From: Alistipes sp. UBA928
Lineage (GTDB): Bacteria; Bacteroidota; Bacteroidia; Bacteroidales; Rikenellaceae
Length of the DNA: 12,712 nt
Direction of reading: 5' to 3'
NCBI GenBank assembly: GCA_002293665.1
Contig: DBDQ01000035.1
Span: 1 to 12,712, forward strand
A program made the position numbers and the translations under genes. Shown in pieces: positions 7,128 through 12,712 of this stretch (the stretch's first letter is position 1; each line of letters starts with the position of its first letter). The notes under the pieces are model-generated. The model made no database searches. It was not told the DNA's origin and was given only the letters and a program-made list of their open reading frames with translations.

Positions 7128-7649
7128 TCAAAACGGCAAATCGTCGGGATCGTCAACGGGGATTGGGTCGGGCGACGAGGGGGATTGCGGGGCCGAACCG
7201 GGGACGGAAACAGGGGCTCCTTGGTGGGGGGCGGATGGATAGCCCGAACCGCCTCCTTGGGCGTTCCCGCCGTAGCCCGCGCCCTGGCCGTAGCTCTGCG
7301 AACCTCCGGCCGATCCTTCGGCGCGGCGACCCAACAGTTTCATGTCGTTGGCGACGATCTCCACGCCGTAGCGCTTCACGCCCTCTTTATCTGTCCACTC
7401 GTTCGATCGCAGCGGCCCCTCGACGTATATCTGTGAGCCCTTGCGTACGTATTTGTCGGCCACGTCGGCGAGGCCCCTCCACAACACCACGGAGTGCCAT
7501 TCGGTGTGTTCTTTGGACTCCTGCGTCTGGCGGTTGAAAATCCTTTCGGTCGTTGCGAGCCTTACCCGTGCTACCTTGACTCCTGTCTCGAGAGTCCTGA
7601 TCTCGGGGTCGACCCCCACGTTTCCCACTAAAATTACTTTATTTATCAT
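7128..7649 (-). CDS. ssb: Single-stranded DNA-binding protein
   Basis: The protein has 173 residues. The OB fold spans residues 1-110 (MINKVILVGNVGVDPEIR, then ARVRLATTE, EHTEWHSVVLW, YVRKGSQIYVEGPLR). A flexible Gly/Ser/Pro/Gln-rich linker follows, and the protein ends in the acidic tip DPDDLPF used to dock replication and repair partners. It coats single-stranded DNA as a tetramer. The ATG at 7647-7649 overlaps the stop of the purine nucleoside phosphorylase by 4 nt (ATGA), so it is the third gene of the lpxK operon and probably translationally coupled. Ending in LPF is a common variant of the usual IPF tip. Confidence 0.97.
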   Translation of the reverse strand: MINKVILVGNVGVDPEIRTLETGVKVARVRLATTERIFNRQTQESKEHTEWHSVVLWRGLADVADKYVRKGSQIYVEGPLRSNEWTDKEGVKRYGVEIVANDMKLLGRRAEGSAGGSQSYGQGAGYGGNAQGGGSGYPSAPHQGAPVSVPGSAPQSPSSPDPIPVDDPDDLPF

Positions 7650-8470
7650 AGTCGTTTGATTATTTCGGTGAACAGTGTCGTCATTTTTTTCTCGGCGGCG
7701 GCACCTTGCTTTTGCACATCCTCGTGGTCGCCCGCCTCGTCGGAGAGGCCCACGTTGGTGATGATCGAGGCTCCGAAGACCGGGATGCCCATGTGGCGCG
7801 CCGCAATCACCTCAGGCGTCGTGGACATGCCCGCCGTGTCGCCCCCTATCGCACCGAAGTAGCGATACTCGGCCTGGGTCTCGAAAGTCGGCCCCGTGCC
7901 GCCCACGTAGACGCCGTATTTCAGTTCGATCCCCTCGGCGGCGGCAACCTGCGCCGCGATCTCTCTAAGGTGCGGGTCGTAGCAGCCGTGCATATCGGGA
8001 AAGCGCGGGCCGAGTTCGGCAATGTTCGGGCCCACAAGCGGATTGGGGATGAGATTGATATGGTCGGTGATCACCATGATGTCGCCCGTGCGGAACGTCG
8101 GGTTGATCCCACCGCTGGCGTTCGACACAAATAGCGTGCGCACTCCAAGAAACTTCATCACCCTGACCGGAAATACCACCTGCCACGGCTCATAGCCTTC
8201 GTAATAGTGGAACCGTCCCTGCATCGCCACCACACGGCGGCCACCGAGTAGTCCGAAAATCAGCCTGCCCGAATGCCCCTCCACGGTCGAGACCGGAAAA
8301 TCGGGAATGTCTTTGTAGTCGATCGACGCCGAGATGTCGATGCTTCCGACCAAGCCCCCGAGACCTGTTCCCAGAATTATGCCCACTTCGGGCGTTCCGA
8401 AATCGCTCCCCCCTATTTTTGCTGCCTCAGCGAGAATAAAAGAGGCTGTTTTTTTGATTTGTTCCAACAT
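7646..8470 (-). CDS. punA: Purine nucleoside phosphorylase (trimeric, inosine/guanosine type)
   Basis: The protein has 274 residues and splits purine nucleosides with phosphate into base and ribose-1-phosphate for purine salvage. Motifs of the low-mass trimeric class are in place: IILGTGLGG (about 31-39), EGHSGRL (64-70), MQGRFHYYEGY (83-93), VSNASGGIN (115-123), GPTFETQAEYR with the base-binding E201, AGMSTTPEVIAA, and SIITN with N239. The start MLEQIKKTASFI fits the family, so the 44-nt overlap with the end of lpxK is real. The overlap with ssb downstream is 4 nt. Expression is probably driven from the lpxK promoter. Confidence 0.96.
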   Translation of the reverse strand: MLEQIKKTASFILAEAAKIGGSDFGTPEVGIILGTGLGGLVGSIDISASIDYKDIPDFPVSTVEGHSGRLIFGLLGGRRVVAMQGRFHYYEGYEPWQVVFPVRVMKFLGVRTLFVSNASGGINPTFRTGDIMVITDHINLIPNPLVGPNIAELGPRFPDMHGCYDPHLREIAAQVAAAEGIELKYGVYVGGTGPTFETQAEYRYFGAIGGDTAGMSTTPEVIAARHMGIPVFGASIITNVGLSDEAGDHEDVQKQGAAAEKKMTTLFTEIIKRL

Positions 8471-9500
8471 CGTATTCCAATTTTTTGAAGAAATCGTGCT
8501 TCGACTCCTCGATGAATCCCATCTCGCACGGTTGGACGAAGATGCGCGCCCTGAGTTCAGGGGGTATCTTGGCTCCGTTACCCAGTTTGACGGCGTCCTT
8601 TTCGGTAGTGACTATCACCGCGTCGCTGCCAGCCTCTTCGAGCGCCCGCTCCATGCGGTGCAGGTCTCTCACGACGTAGGGGTGGTGGTCGTCCCACAGT
8701 AGTTCCTCCTCAAGCCGGTAGCGTGCGGCGAGGCTGTCGACAAACGACTCCGGGTTTCCCAGCGCCGCCATCGCCACCACCTTCGATCCCGCCTTGAGGC
8801 GCCGGTCGCCGGCGTCGGCCGGAAACGCGGGATAGGGATCGCCCGCCACGACTCGGGTGAACGAGAGGTTCTGATAGGGTAACAGTTCGAGATTGTTGCG
8901 CCTGATGCGGCGGTCGAGAGGGGTCATGCCGGCCGGGCAGCGCGTCATCACCACGTAGTGGGCGCGGCGCATCTGCTTTCGCTGGTCGCGCAAACGCCCC
9001 AGTGGCAGCAGGCGGTCTTTGTCTATGGGTTGCGCGTAGTCGGTCATCACGATGTTGAGCTTGGGTGTGAGGCGGCGGTACTGGAATCCGTCGTCCATTA
9101 TGACGAGATCCACCTCCGGATGTTCGCGACACATACGTTCGATGCCCGCCACCCGGTCTTTGCACACGACAACCACGGCGTCGGGACAGTTGTTTTTGAT
9201 CTGCTTCGGTTCGTCGCCGCTCTTGCGCCACGACATTTCGGGCGTCACCTCGACGTAGCCCCGCGTCTTGCGGCCATAGCCCAACGATATGAGGCCCACG
9301 TTGTAGTGTTCCTGGAAATGTTTTATCAGCGCCTCGCACATGGGAGTTTTGCCCGTCCCGCCCACTGTGATGTTGCCCACGCACACCACGGGGATATCAA
9401 GCGTGACGCTCTTCTTCAGCCCCGCGTCATACAACCAGTTCCTCACGGCGATCACGACACCGTAAATCCACGACAAAGGGGCGAGAAACAGACTAAGCAT
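8427..9500 (-). CDS. lpxK: Tetraacyldisaccharide 4'-kinase (lipid A biosynthesis)
   Basis: The protein has 357 residues and phosphorylates the 4' position of the lipid A disaccharide precursor at the inner membrane. An N-terminal hydrophobic anchor (about 1-20) precedes the Walker A motif GNITVGGTGKTP (42-53). Further family motifs are LISLGYGRKTRG, SGDEP, VIMDDGFQYRRL (DDGFQ at 136-140), LPLGRLRD and VTTEKDAVKL. The C-terminus TNQKNSLF lies within the overlap with the phosphorylase start and matches the usual Bacteroidales ending, so the overlap is not an artefact. The ATG at 9498-9500 has a perfect -7 element TACCTTTG 23 nt upstream. It is the first gene of the lpxK-punA-ssb operon. Confidence 0.95.
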   Translation of the reverse strand: MLSLFLAPLSWIYGVVIAVRNWLYDAGLKKSVTLDIPVVCVGNITVGGTGKTPMCEALIKHFQEHYNVGLISLGYGRKTRGYVEVTPEMSWRKSGDEPKQIKNNCPDAVVVVCKDRVAGIERMCREHPEVDLVIMDDGFQYRRLTPKLNIVMTDYAQPIDKDRLLPLGRLRDQRKQMRRAHYVVMTRCPAGMTPLDRRIRRNNLELLPYQNLSFTRVVAGDPYPAFPADAGDRRLKAGSKVVAMAALGNPESFVDSLAARYRLEEELLWDDHHPYVVRDLHRMERALEEAGSDAVIVTTEKDAVKLGNGAKIPPELRARIFVQPCEMGFIEESKHDFFKKLEYDVGTNQKNSLFYSR

Positions 9501-9523
9501 TTCGGGAAGTCACACAAATTCCC

Positions 9524-9531
9524 CAAAGGTA
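9524..9531 (-). promoter_or_regulatory. -7 promoter element of the lpxK operon
   Basis: On the minus strand the octamer reads TACCTTTG, a perfect TAnnTTTG, and ends 23 nt before the lpxK start codon. With 19-nt spacing the -33 position (9554-9551) reads TTTT instead of TTTG and falls inside the 7-nt repeat array at 9541-9575. Confidence 0.6.
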
Positions 9532-9540
9532 GTAATAATA

Positions 9541-9575
9541 GTTGAAAGTTAAAAGTCGAAAGATGAAAGTATTAA
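9541..9575. repeat. Degenerate 7-nt tandem repeat (about 5 units)
   Basis: Consecutive heptamers read GTTGAAA, GTTAAAA, GTCGAAA, GATGAAA and GTATTAA. The array sits in the 111-nt spacer between the PH-domain gene and lpxK and covers the expected -33 region of the lpxK promoter. The period is clear for four units. The fifth is weak. Confidence 0.6.
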
Positions 9576-9611
9576 AAAAAACATAGGATATTAGTCAAAA
9601 AAGGCCAATTT

Positions 9612-10109
9612 TCATACTCGCGCGGAGATTTGCGCGCACAAACGGTCGGGATCGTCGGCGTTCACCAGCCAGCGCTGTTCGTAGATGTCCTCGATCATCA
9701 CGAGGCCCTGCCACGAGGTGATGTAGACCTTCACGAGATCCCAACCCCGCAGATCGAGCCAATAGCCCGACCAGCCGAAAAATCCGGGGCTCGCGAAAAC
9801 GGGAAACAGCGGACGGAGCGCCACCCGGTCTACTCGTTTCGCACTTCGGATATGACGATAGGGGATGTGGGTTATCTCCACCACACAGCGTATCTCCACG
9901 GCCTCCGGAGTGACGCGGATACTGCGCGGCACCGACAGCAGCGCCAGAGCCACCAGAGCCAGCGCTATGAACAGAAACCACACCGGCAGATACCTGCCCG
10001 GAGAGAGCCACCACAGCAACCCTACCACGAGCAAGATACCTCCCGCCACCGACCAGGTGGCGATGCGGCTCGTTTTATCGAGCCTGTATTTGAACCTCTC
10101 TCCTGTCAA
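9612..10109 (-). CDS. Two-helix membrane protein with C-terminal PH-like domain
   Basis: The protein has 165 residues. A short basic N-terminus (KYRLDKTSR) precedes two membrane helices (about 18-36 and 41-60). A cytoplasmic bacterial PH-like domain follows (about 61-165), with PRSIRVTPEAVEIRCVVEITHIPYRHI, a Gly/aromatic hinge GFFGWSGYWLDLRGW, and VKVYITSWQGLVMIEDIYEQRWLV. Proteins of this layout are common in Bacteroidota and have no assigned function. There is no ATG before residue 138, and an in-frame stop lies two codons upstream of the TTG at 10107-10109, so TTG is the probable start. It is transcribed alone. Its -7 element TATCTTTG lies 22 nt upstream. An overlapping frame (9595-10014) is a shadow. 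Confidence 0.75.
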   Translation of the reverse strand: MTGERFKYRLDKTSRIATWSVAGGILLVVGLLWWLSPGRYLPVWFLFIALALVALALLSVPRSIRVTPEAVEIRCVVEITHIPYRHIRSAKRVDRVALRPLFPVFASPGFFGWSGYWLDLRGWDLVKVYITSWQGLVMIEDIYEQRWLVNADDPDRLCAQISARV

Positions 10110-10131
10110 TTCTCAAAAATTAATAGTCGAG

Positions 10132-10139
10132 CAAAGATA
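10132..10139 (-). promoter_or_regulatory. -7 promoter element of the PH-domain gene
   Basis: On the minus strand the octamer reads TATCTTTG, a perfect TAnnTTTG, and ends 22 nt before the proposed TTG start. No TTTG is found at the usual -33 spacing. The position supports the TTG start because a much more distant start would be out of line with the other promoters in the window. Confidence 0.5.
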
Positions 10140-10397
10140 ACAATATCCTTCGAGAAAACGGCGATACGGTGGTAAAATGAGTTAAGTGTTTGAGGATTAG
10201 GTTTGTTGTTCGGAGAGTTTCGAGGTTCTTCACAAGGTGGGAAACACCACTAAATCGAGGGATTGTGAGTGGTTAGGAAGTCTGTACGATTGTGAGAATT
10301 GTGACGGTTCGTTTCATGCAATAAGAGTTATTACCCCGGCCGGTGCAAATCCGATCACTCGGGAATCGCGCACCGGCGGGGTAATTCACAACCGTTG
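10140..10397. other. Non-coding spacer
   Basis: This stretch separates the end of the Gfo/Idh operon from the promoter of the PH-domain gene. It is less GC-rich than its surroundings. The reading frame at 10237-10437 has no family resemblance and runs into the Gfo/Idh gene on the opposite strand. The only clear structure is the long hairpin at 10330-10385. The rest (10140-10329) shows nothing I can name. Confidence 0.5.
10330..10385 (-). terminator. Long GC-rich hairpin, probable terminator of the Gfo/Idh operon
   Basis: ATTACCCCGGCCGGTGC (10330-10346) pairs with GCACCGGCGGGGTAAT (10370-10385), perfect apart from one bulged G. The 23-nt apical part can form a second small stem (CCGA...TCGG around TCAC). 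It lies 12 nt after the Gfo/Idh stop on the minus strand. There is no T tract, so it could instead be a 3'-end stabiliser or a structured RNA element. Confidence 0.5.
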
Positions 10398-11561
10398 TCA
10401 TTCGACCCATTTAACCCATTTGTGCGAGTCGTCGTAGCCGGCCTTCACGATGGTTTCTATAAACTGCATGCCGCGCACGCCGTCGTCGACGTCGGGGAAG
10501 TCGAGCATGTCGACCGTCGGTTTCTGACCGTTAGTTTTTGCCATCGCCGTCAGTGCGAAGTTGCGGTAGATGTTGGCGAAAGCCTCGATGAACCCTTCGG
10601 GGTGTCCGGCCGGCGTGCGGGTGTTCCACTTCGCCGCACCGCCCATGAAACCGGTGCCGACTATCATGCGCTCCTCGGGCTTGTCGAGCCACTTGACCAC
10701 GAGCACGTTGGGATCTTCGACGTGCCATTCGAGGCCGCCCTTTTCGCCGTACACACGGATGCGGATGTCGTTGGCGTTGCCCACCGCGATCTGGCTCGCC
10801 ATGAGCACCCCTTTTGCGCCGCCGTCGTAGTGCATGAACGCCGTGCAGTCGTCGTCGATGGGGCGGCCCGGAACGAACGCCGTCAGCTCGCCGCACAGTT
10901 CGGTCACCTTCTGACCCGTCACATATTCGCTCAGGTGCCAGGCGTGGGTGCCGATGTCGCCCGCGCAGCCCGCCTTGCCCGACCTTGCGGGGTCGGTGCG
11001 CCATCCGGCGTTGTTGCCGCTCTGAAGTTCGATCCTTTCGGCCAGCCAACCCTGCGGATACTCGACGTAGATTCGGCGTATTTTGCCCAGATCGCCGCGG
11101 GCTATGCGGGCCCTGGCCTCCTTCACTGCCGGGAAAGCGCTGTACACGTGAGTCAGGGCGAGCGTCAGGCCCGTCTCCGCGACCTTCTTTTGCAGCAATT
11201 TGGCCTCCTCAAGCGAGAAGGTCATCGGTTTGTCCAACACGACGTGGAACCCCCTTTCGAGAGCCATCATCGCCGGCTCGAAGTGGTGGTGATTCGGGGT
11301 AACGATCGCCACAAAGTCCATGCGCAGATCTGCGGGCATGGCCGCTTCACGCTCCATCATCTCCCGATACGTCGTGTAGACTCTGTCGTCGGGCAGGTAG
11401 TAACTCCGGCCCGAGCTTTTCGATATTTCGGGGTCGGAGCTGAAACAGCCGCACACGAGTTCTATGTGGTTGTCCAAGAATGCCGCGTTGCGGTGGACTG
11501 CTCCTATGAAGCCGCCCGTGCCGCCGCCTATCATGCCCATTCTCAATTTTCTGTGTTGCAT
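10398..11561 (-). CDS. Gfo/Idh/MocA-family NAD(P)-dependent oxidoreductase
   Basis: The protein has 387 residues. The N-terminal Rossmann fold starts MGMIGGGTGGFIGAVHR (dinucleotide loop at about 12-20). VTPNHHHFEPAMMAL and VVLDKPMTF follow, with K111 in the position of the family's catalytic EKP lysine. The C-terminal substrate domain contains GWRTDP, AGDIGTHAWHLSEY (D202, H206) and a long beta-sheet region. Such enzymes oxidise or reduce sugars, inositols or keto-sugars. There is no Tat or Sec signal, so it is cytoplasmic. I chose the ATG at 11559-11561 because MQHRKLRMGMIGGG fits the family. A start at 11666 would run into the upstream gene. It lies 19 nt after the TIM-barrel gene, so the two are co-transcribed. 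The substrate is not evident. Confidence 0.88.
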   Translation of the reverse strand: MQHRKLRMGMIGGGTGGFIGAVHRNAAFLDNHIELVCGCFSSDPEISKSSGRSYYLPDDRVYTTYREMMEREAAMPADLRMDFVAIVTPNHHHFEPAMMALERGFHVVLDKPMTFSLEEAKLLQKKVAETGLTLALTHVYSAFPAVKEARARIARGDLGKIRRIYVEYPQGWLAERIELQSGNNAGWRTDPARSGKAGCAGDIGTHAWHLSEYVTGQKVTELCGELTAFVPGRPIDDDCTAFMHYDGGAKGVLMASQIAVGNANDIRIRVYGEKGGLEWHVEDPNVLVVKWLDKPEERMIVGTGFMGGAAKWNTRTPAGHPEGFIEAFANIYRNFALTAMAKTNGQKPTVDMLDFPDVDDGVRGMQFIETIVKAGYDDSHKWVKWVE

Positions 11562-11580
11562 AACAGTTGTTATTTTCGAG

Positions 11581-12573
11581 TTAGTCTTTTGAGAAAAATG
11601 CGTCGAAAGCGTGCGCCGAAGGCTGGAAATCGACTCTGCGGGTAAATTCGCACGACTCCCGGGCACCGTGTTCGCGATCCATGGCGCTATCTTCCCACTC
11701 GATCGACAGCGGGCCCTGGTAGCCGATCGAATTGAGGGCGCGGATTATCTCCTCGAAATTGATCTTGCCGCGACCAACACTGCGGAAGTTCCAGAAACGG
11801 CGCGGGTCGCCGAAAGGCACATGCCCGCCGAACACACCCACTTGGCGCGGGGTGTCGCTCCACCACGCATCCTTCATGTGGACGTGGAATATGCGTTCGG
11901 GGAAACGATAGATGAAATCGACGTAGTCTACCCCCTGATAACCCAGATGGCTCGGGTCGTAGTTGAACCCGAAGGCCGGGTGGTTGCCCAGAGCGTCGAG
12001 CGCCCTCGCCGCCGACACGGTGTCGAAAGCTATCTCGGTCGGGTGTACTTCCAGCGCATATCTCACTCCTAATTTTTGGAACTCGTCGAGAATAGGTATG
12101 AAACGTCGCGCGAAATCGGCATAACCCTCCTCGATCATCGCCTCGGTCACGGGCGGGAAGGAGTAGATCAGGTGCCAGATGGAACTGCCGGTAAAGCCAA
12201 CCACGGTGTCGACGCCCAGCATCTTGGCGGCATGCGCAGTGCGCACCAACTCCTCGGCCGCACGGGTGCGGACACCTTCGGGATCGCCGTCGCCCCAAAT
12301 ATAGTCGGGCAGGATGCCACGGTGGCGGCCGTCGATGTTGTCGCACACCGCTTGGCCCACGAGGTGGGTCGAGATCGTGTGCAGTTTCATGTCGTAGCGC
12401 GCAAGCAGATCCTTGATGCCCTTGTAGTAGGCGGGGTCTGTTTGCCTCACGTCAAGATGGTCGGGAAGACCGAGTTCGAGTCCGTCGTAGCCGAACGCCT
12501 TCGCTTTTTTGCACACCTCTTCCAGTGTCAGGTCTCCCCACTGGAGGGAGTAGAGTGTTACGGGTCTTGCCAT
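11581..12573 (-). CDS. Xylose-isomerase-like TIM-barrel sugar isomerase/epimerase
   Basis: The protein has 330 residues with an AP-endonuclease-2/xylose-isomerase-like TIM barrel. It starts RPVTLYSLQWGDLTLEEVCKKAKAFGYDGLELG. Likely divalent-metal and catalytic residues are E175 in ALEVHPTE, D206 and H209 in NYDPSHLGYQG, H232 in FHVHMKDAWW, and E292 in LSIEWED. Members isomerise, epimerise or dehydrate sugars and inositols. There is no signal peptide, so it is cytoplasmic. The protein is followed after 19 nt by a Gfo/Idh oxidoreductase, a recurrent pairing in which the oxidoreductase makes a keto-sugar and the TIM-barrel enzyme acts on it. That is inference. It lies 47 nt after the ispD-like stop, with a 7-nt repeat array in the spacer. 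Confidence 0.88.
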   Translation of the reverse strand: MARPVTLYSLQWGDLTLEEVCKKAKAFGYDGLELGLPDHLDVRQTDPAYYKGIKDLLARYDMKLHTISTHLVGQAVCDNIDGRHRGILPDYIWGDGDPEGVRTRAAEELVRTAHAAKMLGVDTVVGFTGSSIWHLIYSFPPVTEAMIEEGYADFARRFIPILDEFQKLGVRYALEVHPTEIAFDTVSAARALDALGNHPAFGFNYDPSHLGYQGVDYVDFIYRFPERIFHVHMKDAWWSDTPRQVGVFGGHVPFGDPRRFWNFRSVGRGKINFEEIIRALNSIGYQGPLSIEWEDSAMDREHGARESCEFTRRVDFQPSAHAFDAFFSKD

Positions 12574-12579
12574 AGCTTT

Positions 12580-12607
12580 GTTAATGGTTAGTGGTTAGAT
12601 ATTAGTG
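12580..12607. repeat. Degenerate 7-nt tandem repeat (4 units)
   Basis: Consecutive heptamers read GTTAATG, GTTAGTG, GTTAGAT and ATTAGTG. They begin 6 nt upstream of the ATG of the TIM-barrel gene, so they form most of its leader. No TAnnTTTG promoter is visible in the 47-nt spacer. Confidence 0.6.
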
Positions 12608-12620
12608 TGAATTATAATTG

Positions 12621-12712
12621 TCAACGGCCTTCGCGCCGCGCGAGCAACGCTTCGGCCATTAGTAAATCTTCTGGCTCTGTGATCTTGAAGTTGCGCCGCT
12701 CGCCCTCACACA
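12621..12712 (-). CDS. ispD: IspD-like cytidylyltransferase, C-terminal end (5' truncated)
   Basis: The window ends inside this gene. The visible 29 residues, CEGERRNFKITEPEDLLMAEALL and a short basic tail before TGA, match the conserved C-terminus of 2-C-methyl-D-erythritol 4-phosphate cytidylyltransferase (typically a Gly/Glu-rich stretch, then N-x-KIT-x-PEDL-x-xAE). IspD makes CDP-methylerythritol in the MEP isoprenoid pathway. A TarI-like ribitol-phosphate cytidylyltransferase ends similarly and cannot be excluded from the tail alone. It could share a transcript with the TIM-barrel gene downstream. Confidence 0.75.
   Translation of the reverse strand, partial: CEGERRNFKITEPEDLLMAEALLARREGR

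Noticed and set aside
10237..10437. 66-codon open frame in the spacer
   Set aside because: It crosses the hairpin and the end of the Gfo/Idh gene, resembles no family, and has no promoter I can see.
10395..11645. 416-codon open frame on the plus strand opposite the Gfo/Idh gene
   Set aside because: It is antisense to a clear Gfo/Idh protein, has no family motifs and its composition (His-, Arg- and Val-rich) is typical of the complement of GC-rich coding DNA.
1..12712. CRISPR array, tRNA, rRNA, insertion sequence or prophage
   Set aside because: I found no regularly spaced repeats, no cloverleaf or rRNA sequence, no transposase, integrase or phage genes, and no terminal inverted repeats around gene blocks.

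Overview
The window looks like a chromosomal stretch from a relatively GC-rich member of the Bacteroidales (phylum Bacteroidota). Three things point there. The Bacteroidota -7 promoter element TAnnTTTG recurs 22-25 nt upstream of start codons, and Shine-Dalgarno sites are mostly absent. The gene families are typical of gut Bacteroidales: a FucP-type sugar permease next to a ROK kinase, a small HsdR_N protein, a GH2 protein and a CapA lipoprotein. LpxK indicates a lipid A-containing Gram-negative envelope. The genus cannot be fixed from the sequence alone. An Alistipes/Rikenellaceae-like origin is only a guess from base composition.

Layout, left to right. (1) Positions 1-1282, plus strand: the 3' end of a sugar-phosphate nucleotidyltransferase, then an aldose 1-epimerase. 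(2) 1279-1728, minus strand: a stand-alone HsdR_N nuclease-fold protein, convergent with the epimerase (4-nt overlap of the 3' ends). (3) 1733-1768: a perfect 16-bp inverted repeat that carries a -7 promoter element in each arm, between divergent genes. (4) 1773-4639, plus strand: a secreted GH2-like protein whose catalytic acid/base motif and nucleophile segment are gone, joined by a TGATG stop-start to a CapA/PgsA-family lipoprotein, and closed by a strong bidirectional terminator (4641-4676). (5) 6935-4694, minus strand: a FucP-type sugar permease followed 7 nt later by a ROK sugar kinase, with a good promoter upstream. (6) 9500-7128, minus strand: a tight operon of lpxK, purine nucleoside phosphorylase and ssb with overlapping ends. 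(7) 10109-9612, minus strand: a two-helix membrane protein with a PH-like domain and probably a TTG start. (8) 12712-10398, minus strand: the 3' end of an ispD-like gene, then a xylose-isomerase-like TIM-barrel protein and a Gfo/Idh/MocA oxidoreductase, followed by a long hairpin.

How the genes work together: the permease and ROK kinase form a sugar uptake-and-phosphorylation pair. The epimerase and nucleotidyltransferase suggest sugar interconversion and activation. The Gfo/Idh plus TIM-barrel pair resembles pairs used for oxidation and isomerisation of sugars or inositols, possibly 3-keto-sugars. The remaining genes are housekeeping: lipid A, purine salvage, DNA replication and repair, isoprenoid synthesis. 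I see no phage, transposon, CRISPR, tRNA or rRNA. No complete new system stands out. The most unusual items are the catalytically dead GH2 relative coupled to CapA, the face-to-face promoters inside one palindrome, and degenerate 7-nt tandem repeats in two gene-upstream spacers.
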